A DNA stretch of 64,000 nt from Legionella sp. PATHC035 (GCF_026191115.1 NZ_JAPHOT010000001.1:3395001-3459000); one strand, 5' to 3'. Shown: positions 47,901 to 57,039, counted from the first letter of the stretch. Notes: a model not told the origin generated them from the sequence alone. A program made the numbers and translations.

Positions 47901-48231
47901 GATTCGGCTGTTGTAATAAATTCCATTGAAATTGTGCATCACGTTGAAGCGCCTCTCCAGCGAACGCAAGTGTTTTTTGTTGATGGGGGGTATCGGCCTT
48001 TTTTTTATTTGCTGCCTGCCGTAAGGCATGCACAATACGTTCGCGCATTTCGCTTGCGGCTTTACGGGTGAATGTGAGCGCGATAATTTGTTCTGGGGCA
48101 GTGACAGTGCTTAACAGTCTCAAATAACGTTGGGTGAGAATTTCAGTTTTTCCTGAGCCTGCAGGAGCTTGAACAATAAATGATAAGGAAGGATCCGTAG
48201 CTTGGATTCGTTGATCACTGTCGACTAACAT
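44968..48231 (-). CDS. AddA/RecB-like helicase-nuclease (UvrD family with PD-(D/E)XK domain)
   Basis: The 1087-residue protein resembles the helicase-nuclease subunit of double-strand-break repair complexes. Walker A is VQAPAGSGKTEILTQRYL (about 19-36), with motif Ia ALTFTRKAASEMRERI, motif II LVDEFQDTS, motif III VGDPMQSIYRFR, motif V TIHKSKGLEFDTVFLPGL and motif VI YVAVTRAKSRLYLT. The C-terminal nuclease has GIVTHQLLQWI, RIIDRTF, WIIDFKTGK and QLNEYGSYI, the AddA/RecB pattern. No AddB or RecC partner gene is adjacent; upstream lies lysAC. Its stop codon abuts the MITE-like element. Confidence 0.88.
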   Translation of the reverse strand: MLVDSDQRIQATDPSLSFIVQAPAGSGKTEILTQRYLRLLSTVTAPEQIIALTFTRKAASEMRERIVHALRQAANKKKADTPHQQKTLAFAGEALQRDAQFQWNLLQQPNRLKVITIDSLCQSINQAIPLLEKQIAYSQITEKVASHYLNAGRRCIQFALATPEYQKAIKVLLLHVDNRQDRLLELFTTLLSQRDQWLAPLFQARAQEKSTFERALQLIEQHELKRFKQSLPPHLSADLTRYARELALIENNPSSPRYPLKDWYDFQQTNQETAAALSKLLLTGDGNLRKSFDHHVGLLSTSCPAEEYKRLKNASKELLTELNEFPDFLEALIQVSNLPAPEYDPEQWEVLQALFLLLPILVGHLHVLFSEHNEIDFTAIAQQALNALGNEENPTDLALYLDHTLQHILVDEFQDTSITQFELLTKLVWGWEEGDGRTLFIVGDPMQSIYRFRQAEVGLFFRAKEQGIGPVTLLPLELSCNFRSTPTIVNWVNNQFTHIFPRQVDIESGAVSFHPSVNVIQNKECSMVQALQFKSRKQEAKKLIEIIQHELHTDPEQTMAILVRSRTQLSEIIRLLRQHQIPYQGTDITLLANLGHLRDVWSLTHALLTPANRLSWLAVLHSPYCGLSLSDIHAIAQFNKKKSIYFALLHLDKISGLSEEGRIRASYLIRVMHKSLSQRYETQLSAWVIRTLKELHIEHILNANQLNDLEQFWTLLDRYQQDGRLSDMKEFLAELNKLYSQQANPSRLHVMTIHKSKGLEFDTVFLPGLGTQPNRGDNPMLRWLNLPTQKHGNLLLMSPIHGAHQEHCALYDYLSQLDGVKSRYEAQRLLYVAVTRAKSRLYLTDHSEKSSKTSFRNLLKNIEFIAEEPLSSIEESNQYLPKIGRLPLLYYQNVTTETLEMLAHAKTTSSSLSTTIPRLIGIVTHQLLQWICDNHPKTLSEVPWSFARYELRKLGFDESMQHEALISMQEQIARMFEDQTGLWIISKHHQEQNEYELLVEQQNRPITRIIDRTFEDQGKRWIIDFKTGKEDETSLIKHRAQLNEYGSYISKQTPLPIYCGIYYLPSNHWISWQYEPSELLITENISP

Positions 48232-48298
48232 TGTTTTTATCCCTGTATGTTTCTTGTTAGAGAATGTAAGTGGTCTTCATTCGCCTTGATCGGCACCT

Positions 48299-48385
48299 TC
48301 TCCCATGTAGGCTGGGCCTTGGCCCAACATCACTGAATCATAATGGCTGTTGTCGTTGTACCAGGTGCAACCTATATGGGGAGAG
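48299..48385. repeat. Dispersed repeat between the helicase-nuclease gene and lysAC
   Basis: ACCTTCTCCC near the left side and ATGGGGAGAGGG near the right recall the palindrome at 23231. Between them is a GTTGGGCC-type inverted pair (GCTGGGCCTTGGCCCAAC near 48321), similar to TGTTGGGCCAAGGAG near 58949. No gene is supported. Confidence 0.45.
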
Positions 48386-48392
48386 GGAAGAC

Positions 48393-50954
48393 TTATTCAA
48401 TAACGATTTCTTGTGCTGGCGGGCGCAAATTGTAATGTGAACTCATGCACCGGCCATAAGCTCCCGCGTTGGCGATTAATAATACATCACCTTCTTCTGT
48501 CACGGGTAATAATCGGTCATAGCCAAGGGTGTCACCTGATTCACAAATTGGACCAACTATATGGGAAAATCCGGCTTTTTCTTCATACAATCTACTTAAG
48601 TTCACTATCTCATGGTAAGCACCATATAAAGAGGGACGAATTAGGGAGTTCATGCCTGTTTCGATGCCAACAAATTTTACCTTACCTTTTTCTTTGCATT
48701 GAGTGACTTTGGCAAGAATGACACCACTTTCTGCCACAAAAAATCGTCCGGGCTCAAGCCAAATTTTAATTTGTGGATAACGCGTCTTTACCGCCATTAA
48801 CAAGGCATCCAAACTTGTAAAATCCAATGGTTGTTGCCCTGGTTTTTCCACTACGCCCAATCCTCCACCTAGATTAATCGATTGAACGTGCGGGAATTGC
48901 TCCGTTAAAGACGCGAGCATTAAAGCCGTTTGTTGCCACAATTCAGGGGTTAGAATGCCGCTTCCTGAATGAGCATGCAATCCCACTACTTGGATATGAT
49001 TTTTTTGGGTTAATGCGACAACTTGCTCAATATCACTTTGTGTAATACCAAATTTTGACTCATTGCCTCCTGTTGAAACGTGCTTGTGATGGCCAGCCCC
49101 AGTACCTGGATCGATACGAATAATGACTTCACGGTTTTTGAATAGCTCAGGCCAGTGCTCCAAGGGATATAAGCTATCTATGGTGACATAACAACCGATG
49201 CTTAATGCATACTCATACTCGGTTTTTGGTGCAAAATTTGGAGTAAATAGAATTCGCTTTCGGTCTATGCCCGGAAAGAGTTCCAATATTCTATTCAGTT
49301 CTTGAATAGAAACACATTCAAAACCGATGCCTTCTTTTTCCATAGTTTTTAAAATCGAGGGATGAGGATTGGCTTTTATCGCATAAAAAAGTGTATCAAT
49401 CGATTTTAAAGCCAGTAGTTGCTTGGCTCGGGCAGCTTGGGTGTCGCTATGGTAAACATAGCAAGGTGAATTGAGTGAAGCAATGGTTAATAAATGATCA
49501 CGCTCTTTTTCCCACCATGGAATACTACGCACAGTAGGTTTTCCAAACTCTTCATGCCAACTTTTTGAGTAATAAAAAATTTGAGGGTTATTTTCGATGA
49601 GCAAATGATGCAGCTTTTGGCATAATTGATTTGCCTGTGATTCATCAACAACAAACGTAAGGTTCAAATCATTGGATGCAAGGGACATTAAATAGACTTG
49701 TTTGGCTTCAAAAACTTCTAAAGCTGGGCCAAGTTGTGGCAATACTGTTCTGATGTGATGACCAACGAGACTTACTGCGCTACAGGGTTCAATGAGTTTC
49801 GCGCGACCGAATTGATTTAATTCTGCTAATAGAGCATTAATCGCTGGTCGATCGTGTATTTTGCTATTGATATCGAGAGATAAAGTCACGTTAAACTCGG
49901 AAGACGAGAGTAAGTCTACTGAGAAACCATGATGTTTAAAGGCGGTAAATACATCAGATAAAAAACCAACTTGTTGCCACATATGTAAGGTATCAATAGA
50001 GATCAATAGGATACTGTTTTTTATCTGAATGGATTTAATGAGAGGGGCCGTTTCATCAATATCTTTGGTGATGAGCGTTCCCGAATGTTCCGGCATTTGT
50101 GTAAATTTCACGGACATTGGAATATTGGCTCGACGAACAGGAGGAATGCAATTCGGGTGTAATACTTTGGCACCCATAGTTGCAATTTCCTGCGCCTCAT
50201 CGTAGTTTAATTTCTTTAATAAGCGGGCTTGTGGCAGTTGATGTGGATTAGCTGTATATATTCCAGGAACATCCGTCCATATTTCACACGATGCAGCTTG
50301 AAGTTTCCCTGCGAGCAGAGCAGCTGAAGTATCCGATCCCCCTCTACCTAGTAAAACGGTTTCACCTTGTGGATTTGCAGCAAAAAAACCTTGAGTGATA
50401 ATGGCTTGAGCGCCACAGGAGATAAATTTTTCAGCTAATTCAGGATCATATTCACTCTCACAACGAGCGGAAAGATAATTCGCAGACCCTCCATCAGGGA
50501 ATGGGATACTGGTTAACAGTTCACGAGCATCGTACCATGTACAATGAATTCCTTGCTTTTCGAGAAACGCATGACCCAGGCGAGTCATCATGAGTTCGCC
50601 CATACTTAAAATTTCCGCATGGGTCTTGGCGGGAGCTTGTTTCAATAAGGCAATACCTGTGAGCCATTGTTCTAATTGAAGCAGATCTTTAGCAATTAAC
50701 TCAGGATCTACCTCAAGTTGTTCCGCAAGATTGAGATGTCCATTACGAATATCAGTCAAAATACTCTGATGTTCATTGATCAAAGCAGCCTCTATGGCTT
50801 TTTCAAGTTTATTGGAAACTTGCGTTAGGGCGGAGCAAACAATTACAGGCTGTACCCCAGAATTTATATGTTTCTTAGTAATGGAGGCGATATTATTCCA
50901 TGTATTACGAGTTGAAACGCTGGTACCACCAAATTTGGTTACTATTTGTTGCAT
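48393..50954 (-). CDS. lysAC: Bifunctional aspartate kinase / diaminopimelate decarboxylase
   Basis: This joins the first and last enzymes of lysine synthesis. Residues about 1-290 are the aspartokinase catalytic domain (VTKFGGTSVSTRNTW at the start; FAANPQGETVLLGRGGSDTSAALLA; EIWTDVPGIYTANPH). About 300-460 are two ACT regulatory domains. About 478-853 are the PLP-dependent decarboxylase, with FYAIKANPHP (PLP Lys), GLHAHSGSG, INLGGGLGVVEKPG and PICESGDTLGYDR. Fused LysAC proteins are known from Xanthomonas and Legionella. The decarboxylase half is a close paralogue of the chimera at 40614-42032. Feedback control by lysine through the ACT domains is expected from the family. Confidence 0.95.
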   Translation of the reverse strand: MQQIVTKFGGTSVSTRNTWNNIASITKKHINSGVQPVIVCSALTQVSNKLEKAIEAALINEHQSILTDIRNGHLNLAEQLEVDPELIAKDLLQLEQWLTGIALLKQAPAKTHAEILSMGELMMTRLGHAFLEKQGIHCTWYDARELLTSIPFPDGGSANYLSARCESEYDPELAEKFISCGAQAIITQGFFAANPQGETVLLGRGGSDTSAALLAGKLQAASCEIWTDVPGIYTANPHQLPQARLLKKLNYDEAQEIATMGAKVLHPNCIPPVRRANIPMSVKFTQMPEHSGTLITKDIDETAPLIKSIQIKNSILLISIDTLHMWQQVGFLSDVFTAFKHHGFSVDLLSSSEFNVTLSLDINSKIHDRPAINALLAELNQFGRAKLIEPCSAVSLVGHHIRTVLPQLGPALEVFEAKQVYLMSLASNDLNLTFVVDESQANQLCQKLHHLLIENNPQIFYYSKSWHEEFGKPTVRSIPWWEKERDHLLTIASLNSPCYVYHSDTQAARAKQLLALKSIDTLFYAIKANPHPSILKTMEKEGIGFECVSIQELNRILELFPGIDRKRILFTPNFAPKTEYEYALSIGCYVTIDSLYPLEHWPELFKNREVIIRIDPGTGAGHHKHVSTGGNESKFGITQSDIEQVVALTQKNHIQVVGLHAHSGSGILTPELWQQTALMLASLTEQFPHVQSINLGGGLGVVEKPGQQPLDFTSLDALLMAVKTRYPQIKIWLEPGRFFVAESGVILAKVTQCKEKGKVKFVGIETGMNSLIRPSLYGAYHEIVNLSRLYEEKAGFSHIVGPICESGDTLGYDRLLPVTEEGDVLLIANAGAYGRCMSSHYNLRPPAQEIVIE

Positions 50955-51242
50955 GATTCATTTCCGCACAAAATTAATACACATTACCATGGAGGGGAGG
51001 AGCAGCACAAGCCTTCAGAACAGGAATTCAAAATTCAAGGGCAATATTACTCATTAATTAACCATGATGGACGCAATTGCTTCACAATGAATTAATATTC
51101 ATTAGCTGTTGAATCTAAATAAGAAAAAAGTATTTTGAAGGTGTTTTTAATGATTTGAAAACAAGGTACACTCGCTTTTTAGCGGACGTATTTTATTCAA
51201 ATTTTGAGGTATGTAATTAAGGAGTAATAAGGAGTGAAAAAT

Positions 51243-52694
51243 ATGCACAAACCTTTAAGAACACTAGTTAACGCTGCTGTTATCAGTGTTCTAGCTGCTG
51301 CTGGTGGAGCTCATGCAGCTGGATTCTCTTTATACGGAGAAGGGGCTGGATATGCAGTTGGTAATTACGCCGCAGGTTCTGCAGCTGAAGCAGCCGATGC
51401 ATCAACAGGTTGGTATAACCCTGCCGGTTTAGCTTTACTTCGTGAGCAGCAAGTGGTTTTCGGTGGTATCGGCATATTTCCCACCCTGAAAATGGATGGC
51501 TCAAGTACATTTACTACTTCCACGGGTCTTCCCCCACCTTTCCCTCCAGTGGTTCAATACGTACAAAATTTTGAAGGAGTTGATGGCAGTTATGATGCTT
51601 TTGTTCCTTCATTCCATTACGCTTTACCGTTAGGTGAGCGTACTACTTTTGGTTTAAGTGTTACTGCTCCATTTGGATTAGCTACTGATTGGGCTCCTGA
51701 TTCCCCAGTACGCTATTCAGCGACTTATACCGAAATTTTAACAACTAATATTTCGCCAGAATTAGGTACTCGACTTACTGAGCATTTTGCTTTGGGAGCT
51801 GGTCTGGATCTGCAATGGGCTCGTGCAAAGTTTAATCAAATGATTGGTGCGCCGACTCTGTTCTTGCTGCTGCAAGAAGATCCCGCTAAGGTTGATTCTT
51901 TAAGCTATAACAAAGCTTCATCTTGGGGCGTTGGATTCCATGTTGGTGCGATGGGAATGTTTAACGACAATCACACCCGGATAGGTCTTAATTATCAATC
52001 CAGAGTGCGCCATGTTTTCTATGGACATAGCCGTTTTTCTGGAATATTGGCTAATAATAATTTTGAATTGGTTTTTCCAATATTGCCTCCTTCAGCATCC
52101 CGTACAAATGATGACTTATTTAGTAACCCACAAGAATTCCCAGATGTGGTTACATTAAGTGCTTATCAAGACATCAATGACAAATTGGCTTTATTAGGTT
52201 CGGTTGTATACACTGGCTGGGGTGTGTTTAAAAACATTCAATTAAATAATGTTGCGGTACCCAATATTGGAGCACCACCATTTTTTAATGTGACTCAGGC
52301 AAACATTGAGAGTAATGTTATACAAGATTACCATGATTCTTGGCGTGTTGCTCTCGGTGCCAATTATTGGGTGAACCCCAAATTAATGCTCCGTTTGGGT
52401 GGTGGTTATGATCAGACCCCTACAAATGATACGTTTAGAAATATTCGCTTACCTGACGTCGATCGTTGGGCTGTTGCTGTGGGTGCTCATTATCAATGGC
52501 GACCCAATGTTGGTGTCGACGTAGGCTATACTCACTTGTTTGCAGGGTCTAGACCAGATGTTAATTCCTTCCAGGCTCTTTCAACAACTTCTGAATACAA
52601 TGTAAATATTGACGGCGGAAATTTTGCTGCTGATCTAGTGGGTGCTCAATTGACATGGGTTATTGATAAAGTGCCTGAAGCACCAACAAAATAA
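51243..52694 (+). CDS. fadL: FadL/OmpP1-family outer-membrane transporter
   Basis: This outer-membrane barrel imports long-chain fatty acids or other hydrophobic compounds. With the ATG at 51243 (AAGGAG 8 bases upstream) it has 483 residues; an in-frame GTG lies at 51234. The signal peptide (TLVNAAVISVLAAAGGAHA) is followed by the FadL N-terminal hatch pattern AGFSLYGEGAGYAVGNYAAGSAAEAADASTGWYNPAGLALL, including the conserved NPAG. Later FADL-type blocks are PLGERTTFGLSVTAPFGLATDW and HTRIGLNYQSRV. The end (GADLVGAQLTWVI-like strand) closes the barrel. A hairpin terminator follows. Confidence 0.9.
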   Translation: MHKPLRTLVNAAVISVLAAAGGAHAAGFSLYGEGAGYAVGNYAAGSAAEAADASTGWYNPAGLALLREQQVVFGGIGIFPTLKMDGSSTFTTSTGLPPPFPPVVQYVQNFEGVDGSYDAFVPSFHYALPLGERTTFGLSVTAPFGLATDWAPDSPVRYSATYTEILTTNISPELGTRLTEHFALGAGLDLQWARAKFNQMIGAPTLFLLLQEDPAKVDSLSYNKASSWGVGFHVGAMGMFNDNHTRIGLNYQSRVRHVFYGHSRFSGILANNNFELVFPILPPSASRTNDDLFSNPQEFPDVVTLSAYQDINDKLALLGSVVYTGWGVFKNIQLNNVAVPNIGAPPFFNVTQANIESNVIQDYHDSWRVALGANYWVNPKLMLRLGGGYDQTPTNDTFRNIRLPDVDRWAVAVGAHYQWRPNVGVDVGYTHLFAGSRPDVNSFQALSTTSEYNVNIDGGNFAADLVGAQLTWVIDKVPEAPTK

Positions 52695-52717
52695 ATAGTT
52701 CATATATTCTGAATCGT

Positions 52718-52743
52718 AAAAAGCCACTTCATGTGGCTTTTTT
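52718..52743 (+). terminator. Rho-independent terminator of fadL
   Basis: AAAAAGCCAC pairs with GTGGCTTTTT across the 5-base loop TTCAT, 24 bases after the stop codon, and ends in a T run. It is nearly symmetric and could also work leftward. Confidence 0.9.
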
Positions 52744-53011
52744 ATTTATGAATTAATGTGCCCAGTAATCATTTTATTAGGCATAAACATCATTCCATAT
52801 GTAGAGAGAGGCTCTAATGTGCTACCCGCGTTATGGATGTTAAATCAAGAGATCAGGCGTCTTAAAATCGTCGGGATGTCGAGACGGCGAACCATTTCTA
52901 ATGGATCTTGGGGGCAGGGCCGTTTCGCTTTATATTTCTTAAATTCATGTTTTATCGATAGGTGGGTACCGAGATGGAGGCGAGATCCGCCTCCTGGCGT
53001 ATATGGAAAAA
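52744..53011. other. Gap between fadL terminator and a small exported-protein gene
   Basis: The only structure I see is a 7-bp GC-rich hairpin, GGAGGCG (52976-52982) with CGCCTCC (52988-52994), 18 bases past the minus-strand gene's stop. It has no T run, so terminator function is uncertain. The reading frames here lack ribosome-binding sites and domain-like composition. Confidence 0.4.
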
Positions 53012-53401
53012 TTATCCTTTGTTTATGGTCGCTTCACCAGGTCCATTTACGGTCAGAGTATATCCATTCTTTGATAAATATTTTGGAGTAATATCACCAG
53101 AATCAAGATCCATATGAACCTCGCCTACTTCAACTGGATTAGAAGTATTGGTAGCCATTTTAATTACTGCGGTGCATTGTTTGCCAGTCGTATGTCCATA
53201 GCAGGCTAATTTTACGAGATTCCAATAAACTTTTTGTGTTGAATTGCCAGCAGTTGGGTATGCCGAAGGAACACCTGCTATATAAGCATTTGATTCTTCA
53301 GGGGTATTATTGTGAGTGACTAGATAAGCTGGACTTGCAAAAGCTGTGACAGCACTTAGACTTAAAGCAATTGCTGAAAAACCTTTAAATAATAAATTCA
53401 T
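53012..53401 (-). CDS. Small exported protein of unknown function
   Basis: The 129-residue product has a clear signal peptide (MNLLFKGFSAIALSLSAVTAFA, cleavage before SPAY). The mature part of about 107 residues has Cys residues in KLACYGHTTGKQCTAVI, likely a disulfide. It also has a beta-rich C-terminal half (PVEVGEVHMDLDSGDITPKYLSKNGYTLTVNGPGEATI). I recall similar short periplasmic proteins in Legionella but cannot name a family. It is a monocistronic gene between fadL and hemB. Confidence 0.75.
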   Translation of the reverse strand: MNLLFKGFSAIALSLSAVTAFASPAYLVTHNNTPEESNAYIAGVPSAYPTAGNSTQKVYWNLVKLACYGHTTGKQCTAVIKMATNTSNPVEVGEVHMDLDSGDITPKYLSKNGYTLTVNGPGEATINKG

Positions 53402-53593
53402 TATATCTTTTTCTCCGTTTAATTATAAATGATTGGTTCGTGTTATCTTGTTCAATGTCTAAAGAAAACGTACTGATCTAAACCAATCGGCTTTTCTACA
53501 TCTAAAAACGCACCAAGAGTATATCGTAAAATCGCTTAGTGTCTATCACCATTCGTCTTGGGCCATTTACGGGCTTACAAAGAGTTAAGTTTT

Positions 53594-54589
53594 TTATGAA
53601 AATTTATGCTGAGATATTAATCGTGCGATATCTTTAGCGAAGTAAGAAATGATAAAATCTGCCCCAGCACGTTTTATCGCCGTTAAGCTCTCTATGATGG
53701 CGTGTTCTTCATTGATGAGTTGGTTTTGGGCAGCTATTTTAATCATTGAATATTCACCACTTACTTGATAAGCACAAAGGGGCACCTCAGGAAAATGTTG
53801 CTTTAGTTTTGCGATAACATCCAAGTAAAATCCTGCCGGTTTAACCATCATCATATCGGCACCTTCCTCAAGGTCTAACGCTGTTTCTCTTAAAGCTTCA
53901 GCGCCATTAGCGGGATCCATTTGGTAGCTCTTGCGATTGCCAAATTTTGGTGCTCCCTGTGCTGCCTCTCTAAAAGGTCCATACAGGCAGGAGCAATATT
54001 TCGCACTGTAACTTAATATAGGGATATGCTGATATCCTTGTGCATCTAGAGCATGACGAATCGCATGGACCATCCCATCGGTCATTCCGCTAGGCGCGAC
54101 CCAATCAGCACCCGCTTTTGCATGACTAACAGCTTGTTTTGCAAGAAAAGTTAATGTCTTATCGGTATCAATGCATTCGCCATTGAGCACACCACAATGC
54201 CCATGATCCGTGTACTCACAAAAACAAAGATCAGTAATGATTAAGATGTCTTTATTCACAGTGCGAATTTTTTTTATCGCTTGTTGAATGATGCCTTCAT
54301 CATTGAATGATTCACTGCCATAAGCATCTTTATATTTAGGAATACCAAATAGCAGGACTGCAGGAATACCTAAAGAACTAAGTAATTCAATTTCCTGAGG
54401 AAGGCAATCGAGGCTTAATTGAAATTGACCAGGCATAGCACTTATTTCTTGAGGCTCATTAATAAGTTCGCTAATAAATAAAGGAGCGATAAATTGCTGA
54501 GGATGCAACCGTGTTTCTCTAACTAAAGCACGCGACATCGCATTGCTTCTTAAACGAGTCAATCTTAAAGGAATGGTGTAGTCGGTCAT
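53594..54589 (-). CDS. hemB: Delta-aminolevulinic acid dehydratase (porphobilinogen synthase)
   Basis: It condenses two 5-aminolevulinate molecules to porphobilinogen in heme synthesis. The 331-residue TIM barrel has the metal-site motif TDLCFCEYTDHGHCGVL (about 119-135) with three Cys, the zinc-type enzyme. The two catalytic Lys lie in LSYSAKYCSCLYGPFR (about 203) and MMVKPAGFYLDV (about 253). An AGGA ribosome-binding site lies 8 bases before the ATG. It stands alone. Confidence 0.96.
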   Translation of the reverse strand: MTDYTIPLRLTRLRSNAMSRALVRETRLHPQQFIAPLFISELINEPQEISAMPGQFQLSLDCLPQEIELLSSLGIPAVLLFGIPKYKDAYGSESFNDEGIIQQAIKKIRTVNKDILIITDLCFCEYTDHGHCGVLNGECIDTDKTLTFLAKQAVSHAKAGADWVAPSGMTDGMVHAIRHALDAQGYQHIPILSYSAKYCSCLYGPFREAAQGAPKFGNRKSYQMDPANGAEALRETALDLEEGADMMMVKPAGFYLDVIAKLKQHFPEVPLCAYQVSGEYSMIKIAAQNQLINEEHAIIESLTAIKRAGADFIISYFAKDIARLISQHKFS

Positions 54590-54834
54590 GGAATTGATCC
54601 TGTTATTGGTTCATTTTGTACAGCTCGTAGCGAAGAGCCAAAATAAAAGTGGAAGTATTTTAACATAACTCTTGTCGCTTGAGTGAAAATGCAGTGGCAC
54701 TCGGGCTTGCGAAAGTTTCCCCTCCCGAGCGATGGAGCTCCTTGCGAAGCGCGGGTTTTATGATGGGGATCTCTCGCTACGATCGGATGACGTGATTACT
54801 TCAGGAGATGAGGATGAGGCGGATGATAAGCAAT
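54590..54834. other. Intergenic region with repeat-like sequence
   Basis: The segment around 54710-54795 (TCCCGAGCGATGGAGCTCC, then GGGATCTCTCGCTACGATCG and GGATGACG) resembles the GGATGACG repeat family in other gaps. No gene seen. Confidence 0.4.
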
Positions 54835-57039
54835 TCAGTCTTTCCGTTTTTTAATTTTCTTATTTGAGGTATACAAAAAATCAATGGCACTGCTGGTATC
54901 ACTGTTGCTTATTTGAATACTAAAAAATCGGTTGAGTAAATATCTGAGGGTTAACATATTGGTATCCGTTTGGGAGAGGCCAATGTTGTAGCTTAAATAA
55001 AGGCGTTTTGAGAGCGATTTTCCAACCACCAAAGAAGTTGTGTCACTTGAGGTGTTGGTGATTTGGTTGTAATTCGTATTGGTTTGCACATTAAAATCAA
55101 TACCTGCAGTTTGTTTGAGTTGCTCTAAAAGTTGGAGGCTGTTGGTATTGCTTCCTAAGTTCATCGACGATATCGCTGCGAGCAGCAATTGTCCTCCAGC
55201 CTTATTTGCCTGATTTGCTGGTCGCCTTAGAACAAGCATGGAAAGAATATCTGCTTGAGAAAGAACAGCAGGCTCAGAAAATAATTGAATTTTCGGACGG
55301 GATAACCGACCTGTTACTTCTACACCTAAAGTCATGGTTTCACCATAATTAATGTTTTGCAGGTTCGTACTGTTAAAGTCTAAGAGTTGGCTGGAACTGG
55401 AAAAACTTGTGGGTGAAGTACTAATTTTTTTTGCTGCACGAACGTTAATTCTTGGATTAGAAATAGGTCCTCCAGTAAAAATGAGTTGTCCCTGTTGTAT
55501 CGCTAAATCTTGTCCATAAGCCTTATAAGTACCGTTTCTAACGGATAATTCTCCGTAGGCATTAATTGAATTCTGTTGCGATTGTTTTACATGCAGTGTT
55601 CCATCCAAATTCCCTTTTAATCCCTTAACATTGAGTGCCACTTCTTTACCCATTTCAAGACCAATATCCATGTCGTTAATTAGTGTAAAGGCAGGGGAGG
55701 CTTTCTCTTTACGCTTATAAACCACGTCATCCGGTAACGAAATACTGTTGTGGAATGATCGAGGTTGAATTTGAGCATAAGGAACCAAAATGGTACCCGA
55801 AAGAATTTGCTTGGTTGGTGTGATATTAAGATTAAGTTTTGGGGAAATATGGATTGTATATTCGCTGGTTTGAACCAATGGAAAATTTTCACCTTCTAGA
55901 GTGAAATTTCCCCTAAATTGGGTGCTTAGATTTCCTTTTCCGGTAAGTGATAAATGATGGCCTGCAGAGACTGCCGAACCGATTGCTTCCCAGGAGTTTT
56001 GTTTCCCGTGCACATTCATTTCAAGTGTATCGAGATGAAGTCCTATTTTAGGTAAGGAAAGGCTGGTTTTACTGAGTAGAAGTCGACTTTCAATAATTCT
56101 TCTTTTTAAAGTACCGCTTACTTTGAATGAGGCAACCAATTGTCCCTTTAAGTCATTAATTTCCGGACTGATTTTTTGTAAAAAGTCCAATGAGCTTACA
56201 TTCAATGATAATTCACTGCTTATGGGTTGGTTGTCTTGTAAGCCGCTATCAAGAGCAAATTTGGGAAGTTTAAATTCCAGTTTTAAATTTTTTTGGTCAT
56301 CAATGGCCAAAGTCCCAGAGCCTTTAAGCTGTTCGGGTGAAAGAATGATTTTTAGAGAGCCACCCTTAAATTGAAGACGAGGTAGGGTATCCTCATTAGG
56401 AGTTTGGTAAAAACCGGGATGTATCGTGAGTAGCAAGTGCCCCTGATTTTTAGCGCTGGTCTGGCCTTGAGCAGATAAATTGGCGTATAAACCAGCATTT
56501 CCACTGGTTATCCTGTCAGGTGGCGTCAGTTTCCCATCGAATGTCCATTTCCATGGGAATCTTCCACGAATTGTTGCATCCATCAGCCAATGCTCATTGG
56601 GAGTAGGGCTTACTTTAGAGTGTAAGTTAATTTGCATGTTGGGTAGGACCCCAGTCGCGATGATTGTTCCCTTTGTACTAGCCATCACTTTATCTTGTCC
56701 CGTGTTCCATTGCATGCCATGCCATTGAGCCTTTATGAATTGGCTTTCTCGCAGAGAGTGAGGCAGCCATTGAACGTCAAGTTGTTCTATTTTTAATTGA
56801 GAAGATTTATTTTGATACTCAACTCCGCTGAAGACAAAATGATTTAATAAACTGCCCTCAATGTGTTGCACTTTAAGAGTGCCTGGTAGATATAAATGGC
56901 TGAATTGAATTAGGGATCTTATACCTGACTTTGTTTCTAATAAAAATAAAGCCATCCCCGCAAATAGAATAATTAATAAGCAGCTAATATAAAGCATCTT
57001 AACTAAAAGTCGGAGCGTTTTTAGCAGGAATCGCTTCAT
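54835..57039 (-). CDS. tamB: TamB-type translocation and assembly protein (short form)
   Basis: TamB spans the periplasm, anchored in the inner membrane, and works with TamA in lipid transport and outer-membrane protein assembly. The 734-residue protein has an N-terminal membrane helix (MLYISCLLIILFAGMALFLLETKSGIR). Long repetitive beta-strand (AsmA/TamB-like) sequence follows. The C-terminal DUF490 region has GTLHVKQSQQNSINAYGELSVRNGTYKAYGQDLAIQQGQLIFTGGPISNPRINVRAAK and the later LGVEVTGRLSRPKIQLFSEPAVLSQADILSMLVL. E. coli TamB is about 1259 residues, so the groove-forming middle is much reduced. The start overlaps the tamA stop (ATGA). Confidence 0.9.
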   Translation of the reverse strand: MKRFLLKTLRLLVKMLYISCLLIILFAGMALFLLETKSGIRSLIQFSHLYLPGTLKVQHIEGSLLNHFVFSGVEYQNKSSQLKIEQLDVQWLPHSLRESQFIKAQWHGMQWNTGQDKVMASTKGTIIATGVLPNMQINLHSKVSPTPNEHWLMDATIRGRFPWKWTFDGKLTPPDRITSGNAGLYANLSAQGQTSAKNQGHLLLTIHPGFYQTPNEDTLPRLQFKGGSLKIILSPEQLKGSGTLAIDDQKNLKLEFKLPKFALDSGLQDNQPISSELSLNVSSLDFLQKISPEINDLKGQLVASFKVSGTLKRRIIESRLLLSKTSLSLPKIGLHLDTLEMNVHGKQNSWEAIGSAVSAGHHLSLTGKGNLSTQFRGNFTLEGENFPLVQTSEYTIHISPKLNLNITPTKQILSGTILVPYAQIQPRSFHNSISLPDDVVYKRKEKASPAFTLINDMDIGLEMGKEVALNVKGLKGNLDGTLHVKQSQQNSINAYGELSVRNGTYKAYGQDLAIQQGQLIFTGGPISNPRINVRAAKKISTSPTSFSSSSQLLDFNSTNLQNINYGETMTLGVEVTGRLSRPKIQLFSEPAVLSQADILSMLVLRRPANQANKAGGQLLLAAISSMNLGSNTNSLQLLEQLKQTAGIDFNVQTNTNYNQITNTSSDTTSLVVGKSLSKRLYLSYNIGLSQTDTNMLTLRYLLNRFFSIQISNSDTSSAIDFLYTSNKKIKKRKD

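Noticed and set aside
52756..53091. 111-codon plus-strand frame after the fadL terminator
   Set aside because: No ribosome-binding site, odd composition, and it runs over the end of the minus-strand exported-protein gene.
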